From NORP240 sp942492445 (GTDB lineage Bacteria > Pseudomonadota > Gammaproteobacteria > Pseudomonadales > Pseudohongiellaceae), in assembly GCA_942492445.1 (NCBI GenBank), contig CALOEW010000039.1, positions 1 through 59,973 on the forward strand: 59,973 bases of DNA. The letters are read 5' to 3'. Shown piece after piece: positions 57,200 to 59,973 of the stretch (positions within the stretch are counted from its first letter, which is position 1; every line of letters starts with the position of its first letter). Below the pieces are notes generated by a model, which worked only from the letters and a program-made list of their open reading frames with translations, did no database searches and was not told the origin of the DNA. The translations under genes and the position numbers were made by a program.

Positions 57200-57535
57200 C
57201 TAGGAAATTTCTGGATCAGTCTCCAGTTTCACAACCCCATAGGCCGGCTCTTCATAAGGGTGTGCTTTTTTCATTGCAGCAATGGCAGGACCAAGACAGT
57301 CTCGGCCACAAACCAGTTCTACTTTGAATTCCTCGACAGTCTCGAGTTCGCCAACTGAGCCGACGAAGGGTGAGCTTGCATCTCCGGGCCTGAATTGTCC
57401 TGTACCCCGGGTTTGCCAGGCGCACCTGTCGTAATCCCCTACTCTGCCGGCACCGGCTTCGAAAAGAGCCTCTTTCACCGTTTCCAGATGAGACGCCGGG
57501 ACATAAAACTCGATGCGGTAAAGCGGTCTGTTCAA
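57200..57535 (-). CDS. NIF3-like/YqfO-type small protein
   Basis: The 111-aa protein starts MNRPLYRIEFYVPASHLETVKEALFEAGAGRVGDYDRCAW and contains GTGQFRPGDASSPFVGSVGELE and AHPYEEPAYGVV. These match the inserted PII/CutA-like domain of NIF3 proteins found as a free-standing protein in many gammaproteobacteria. The role is unknown. It is convergent with the Nudix gene and upstream of nothing obvious on its strand. Confidence 0.8.
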   Translation of the reverse strand: MNRPLYRIEFYVPASHLETVKEALFEAGAGRVGDYDRCAWQTRGTGQFRPGDASSPFVGSVGELETVEEFKVELVCGRDCLGPAIAAMKKAHPYEEPAYGVVKLETDPEIS

Positions 57536-57593
57536 TGTTGTTACTTTCGCCCGGTAGCGGCGATCCTCCCAGGTTGTTACTGAAAAACCCCAA

Positions 57594-57612
57594 GGAACCT
57601 CTGATTAAGTCC
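57594..57612 (+). mobile_element. IS5-group-like MITE end or excision footprint, copy D
   Basis: GGAACCTCTGATTAAGTCC equals the first 19 bases of copy B. It is bracketed by CCAA (57590-57593) and CTAA (57613-57616), a plausible decayed YTAR duplication, and CTAA holds the purL stop codon on the minus strand. All internal sequence and the second end are gone, as after imperfect excision or deletion. Confidence 0.6.
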
Positions 57613-59973
57613 CTAATCGAACCAGCGCCGACCGTTTCTGAACAGGCGCAGGCTTGGAGCGTCCTCCCGCCATTGGTCGGGATGCCAGGAATTCTGGACG
57701 CTGCGGAATACCCGCTCTGGGTGAGGCATCATGATGGATACCCGGCCGTCTTCACTTGTGACCGCGGCAATGCCGGATGGCGAGCCGTTTGGATTATAAG
57801 GGTAACGCCCGGTAATTTGCCCTCGATTGTCCACATATTGCAGAGGAACCCTGCCTTCAGAAAGCAGGCGACCCGGCCCGTCGTCAGTATCAAATTTGGC
57901 GCAACCCTCCCCGTGAGCCACAGCGACCGGGAAGACCGAGCCAGACATCCCCTGGAACAGAACAGCCCGCGACTCCGCAACCCGAGCCCCGACGAAACGC
58001 GCCTCGAACTGCTCTGAACGGTTGCGTACGAAGCGCGGCCAGTTGTCCGCTCCGGGAATCAGATCTCGAAGCAGCGAGAGCATCTGGCAACCGTTACAGA
58101 CTCCCAGGGACAGTGTGTCCTCACGATTAAAAAATGCCTCGAACTGATCGCGCGAGCGGGTATTGAACAGGATCGACTTGGCCCAGCCGCCGCCGGCCCC
58201 CAGCACGTCACCATAGGAAAACCCGCCACAGGCAACCAGCATGTGGAATTCTTCGAGTCCAACCTGCCCGCTGGCCAGGTCAGTCATGTGCACATCGAAG
58301 GCATCAAAGCGCGCCCGATGAAACGCCGCGGCCATTTCCACCTGGCCGTTGACACCCTGTTCTCGAAGCACTGCAACACGGGGTCTGACACCTCGGTTGA
58401 CAAATGGAAGGGTAATATCCTCCTCCGGATCGAAGCTCAGCTCCACCTGCAACCCCGGGTCCTCCCCGTCCAGGATGTTATCGTATTCCTCCCGGGCACA
58501 ATCGCCATTGTCACGCAGTCTCTGAATCTGGAAACTGGTTTCGCTCCAGGCCCGCTGCAGGTCAAGCCGCTTCTCACAAATCAGGACTTCCGATTGGTTA
58601 CGAATCACAATGCGGTCGCCGGAGTCTGGCTTGCCCAAAACGTGCAGGCAATCAAGGATACCCAGCTCGTGAGCCAGTTCGCGGACTCTGTCGAGCGCGC
58701 TATTTTCAACCTGAACCACCGCGCCAAGTTCCTCGCTAAAGAGCGCGGCCAAAGCCTGGGAAACGTCCACACCGGGCAATGTGATCTCCAGACCGCAGTG
58801 GGAGGCAAACGCCAGCTCCACCAGAGTTGTCGCCAGACCACCATCGGAGCGATCGTGGTAGGCAAGCAACCGCGCTTCTTTCATCAGTTTCTGTATCAGG
58901 CTGAAAAAAGCCCGCAGGTCGGCAGCATTGTCCAGATCGGCAGGTCTGGAACCAAACCGCCGGTATACCTGTTCCAGAGCAGACCCACCGAGTCGATTGC
59001 GACCTCGCCCCAGGTCCAGTAATACAAGAACCGTCTCGCCACGGTCCAGTCGCAACTGTGGTGTCAGCGCCAGGCGCACATCGGAAACCGGAGCAAAAGC
59101 GGAGACGATCAATGACAGTGGAGCGGTATTGCTGAGTTCCTTGCCATTTTCCTGCCACACCGTGCGCATCGACATGGAGTCTTTTCCGACCGGGATACAG
59201 ATTCCCAGGCTGGGACACAGCTCCATTCCCACCGCCCTGACGGTTCGAAACAGCCCGGCATCCTCGTCACCGTGGCCGGCGGCCACCATCCAGTTGGCAG
59301 ATAACTTGATGTCACCCAACCTGTCTATTGGTGCACTGGCAATATTGGTGATAGCCTCGCCAATGGCCATACGGCCGGAAGCGGCGGCATCCAGAACCGC
59401 GATCGGAGTCCGTTCCCCCATGGCCATGGCCTCACCACGGATCACGTCGAAACTGCTGGTGGTAAGGGCAGCATCGGCCACCGGTACCTGCCAGGGACCT
59501 ACCATCTGATCACGACAAACCTGACCGGTAATGGTGCGGTCGCCAATGGTAATAAGAAAATTCTTGCTGGCTACCGTGGGCAATCGCAGAACCTGATACA
59601 GGGCTTCGGTCGGATCAATACCTTCCAGGGCGGGCGGATTGAAACGCCGTACCGTCGATTTTGCCTGGCGCTGCATCTTCGGCGGCTTACCGAAGAGGAC
59701 GTTCATCGGAAGGTCAATGGGATAAGTGCCGAAATGGGAATCGCGCAGGCGAATCCGCTGCTCATCGGTAGCCTCGCCGACCACAGCGAACGGGCAACGC
59801 TCACGGGCGCAGATCGCGGTAAACCGCTCCAGTTCCCCGCTGGATACTGCCAGAACATAACGCTCCTGAGCCTCGTTACACCAGATCTCCAGCGGTGACA
59901 GCCGCATCTCTGCACTTGGAATTGCCCGCAGCAGAAAATCACCGCCCCGACCGGCGTCCTTGACCAGCTCCGG
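57613..59973 (-). CDS. purL: Phosphoribosylformylglycinamidine synthase, 3' part (open at window edge)
   Basis: PurL catalyses an ATP- and glutamine-dependent step of purine synthesis. The visible 786 codons are the C-terminal part of a protein of about 1,290 aa. They begin inside the synthetase domain (MRLSPLEIWCNEAQERYVLA at 59907) and include GKDSMSMRT, YHDRSDGGLATTLVELAFASHCGL and a C-terminal glutamine amidotransferase with GGFSYGDVLGAG, nucleophile Cys in GVCNGCQ and catalytic His in MPHPERVF. The frame is open to base 59973, so the start lies outside. The stop overlaps the MITE footprint. Confidence 0.96.
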   Translation of the reverse strand, partial: PELVKDAGRGGDFLLRAIPSAEMRLSPLEIWCNEAQERYVLAVSSGELERFTAICARERCPFAVVGEATDEQRIRLRDSHFGTYPIDLPMNVLFGKPPKMQRQAKSTVRRFNPPALEGIDPTEALYQVLRLPTVASKNFLITIGDRTITGQVCRDQMVGPWQVPVADAALTTSSFDVIRGEAMAMGERTPIAVLDAAASGRMAIGEAITNIASAPIDRLGDIKLSANWMVAAGHGDEDAGLFRTVRAVGMELCPSLGICIPVGKDSMSMRTVWQENGKELSNTAPLSLIVSAFAPVSDVRLALTPQLRLDRGETVLVLLDLGRGRNRLGGSALEQVYRRFGSRPADLDNAADLRAFFSLIQKLMKEARLLAYHDRSDGGLATTLVELAFASHCGLEITLPGVDVSQALAALFSEELGAVVQVENSALDRVRELAHELGILDCLHVLGKPDSGDRIVIRNQSEVLICEKRLDLQRAWSETSFQIQRLRDNGDCAREEYDNILDGEDPGLQVELSFDPEEDITLPFVNRGVRPRVAVLREQGVNGQVEMAAAFHRARFDAFDVHMTDLASGQVGLEEFHMLVACGGFSYGDVLGAGGGWAKSILFNTRSRDQFEAFFNREDTLSLGVCNGCQMLSLLRDLIPGADNWPRFVRNRSEQFEARFVGARVAESRAVLFQGMSGSVFPVAVAHGEGCAKFDTDDGPGRLLSEGRVPLQYVDNRGQITGRYPYNPNGSPSGIAAVTSEDGRVSIMMPHPERVFRSVQNSWHPDQWREDAPSLRLFRNGRRWFD

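Overview
The window reads as chromosome of a gammaproteobacterium. The support is gene order typical of that class: alaS-lysC-csrA-tRNA-Ser, rpsP-rimM-trmD-rplS beside ffh, dsbC-hom-thrC-recJ, and oxyR beside a rubrerythrin operon. Genus cannot be fixed from sequence alone; a marine Pseudomonadales/Cellvibrionales-like bacterium is a guess.

Positions 1-21278 are accessory DNA. They hold a frameshifted IS4-family element, a 3' scrap of a restriction-type helicase gene, and an ISL3-family remnant. Next comes a roughly 6.1-kb inverted duplication (2801-8908 against 9095-15240, with a 186-bp spacer) carrying xdhC, xdhA, xdhB and a cytochrome P450 gene. The two arms have diverged and carry different lesions, and only xdhA of the left arm is an uninterrupted frame. 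The region continues with a haloacid dehalogenase gene, a spondin-domain secreted protein, a decayed IS3-family element with intact ends and target duplication, an unknown secreted protein, and fragments of a TTQ amine dehydrogenase light chain and of hsdM. It stops at the 3' end of a tRNA-Ser(GCU) gene, a common integration site.

Positions 21279-59973 are mostly core genome. From left to right: csrA, lysC and alaS; an AI-2E family transporter; a Ser/Thr kinase (kinase plus pseudokinase), PP2C phosphatase and FHA protein cassette; a serine hydrolase; a DsbD-type reductase with a duplicated periplasmic domain; recJ, thrC, hom and dsbC; the rplS-trmD-rimM-rpsP block and ffh; a CcsA/YpjD-like protein and a CorC-like protein; a phosphopantetheinyl transferase; a phosphoesterase; a uracil-DNA glycosylase-like protein; oxyR; a rubrerythrin/Fe-S oxidoreductase/DUF3501 operon; a phage-shock locus (pspF, sigma-54 promoter, pspA, a pspB-pspC-type fusion); a Nudix hydrolase; a NIF3-like protein; and the 3' part of purL.

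Two themes cut across the window. First, a family of short non-coding palindromic elements (IS5-group-like MITEs) sits at YTAR sites. In at least two cases the target overlaps a stop codon, and one copy supplies the apparent ribosome binding site of the next gene. Second, single-base indels break several genes that are normally conserved (recJ, rubrerythrin, Fe-S oxidoreductase, pspF). They cluster at 48.5-54.4 kb, so sequence error must be weighed against true gene decay.
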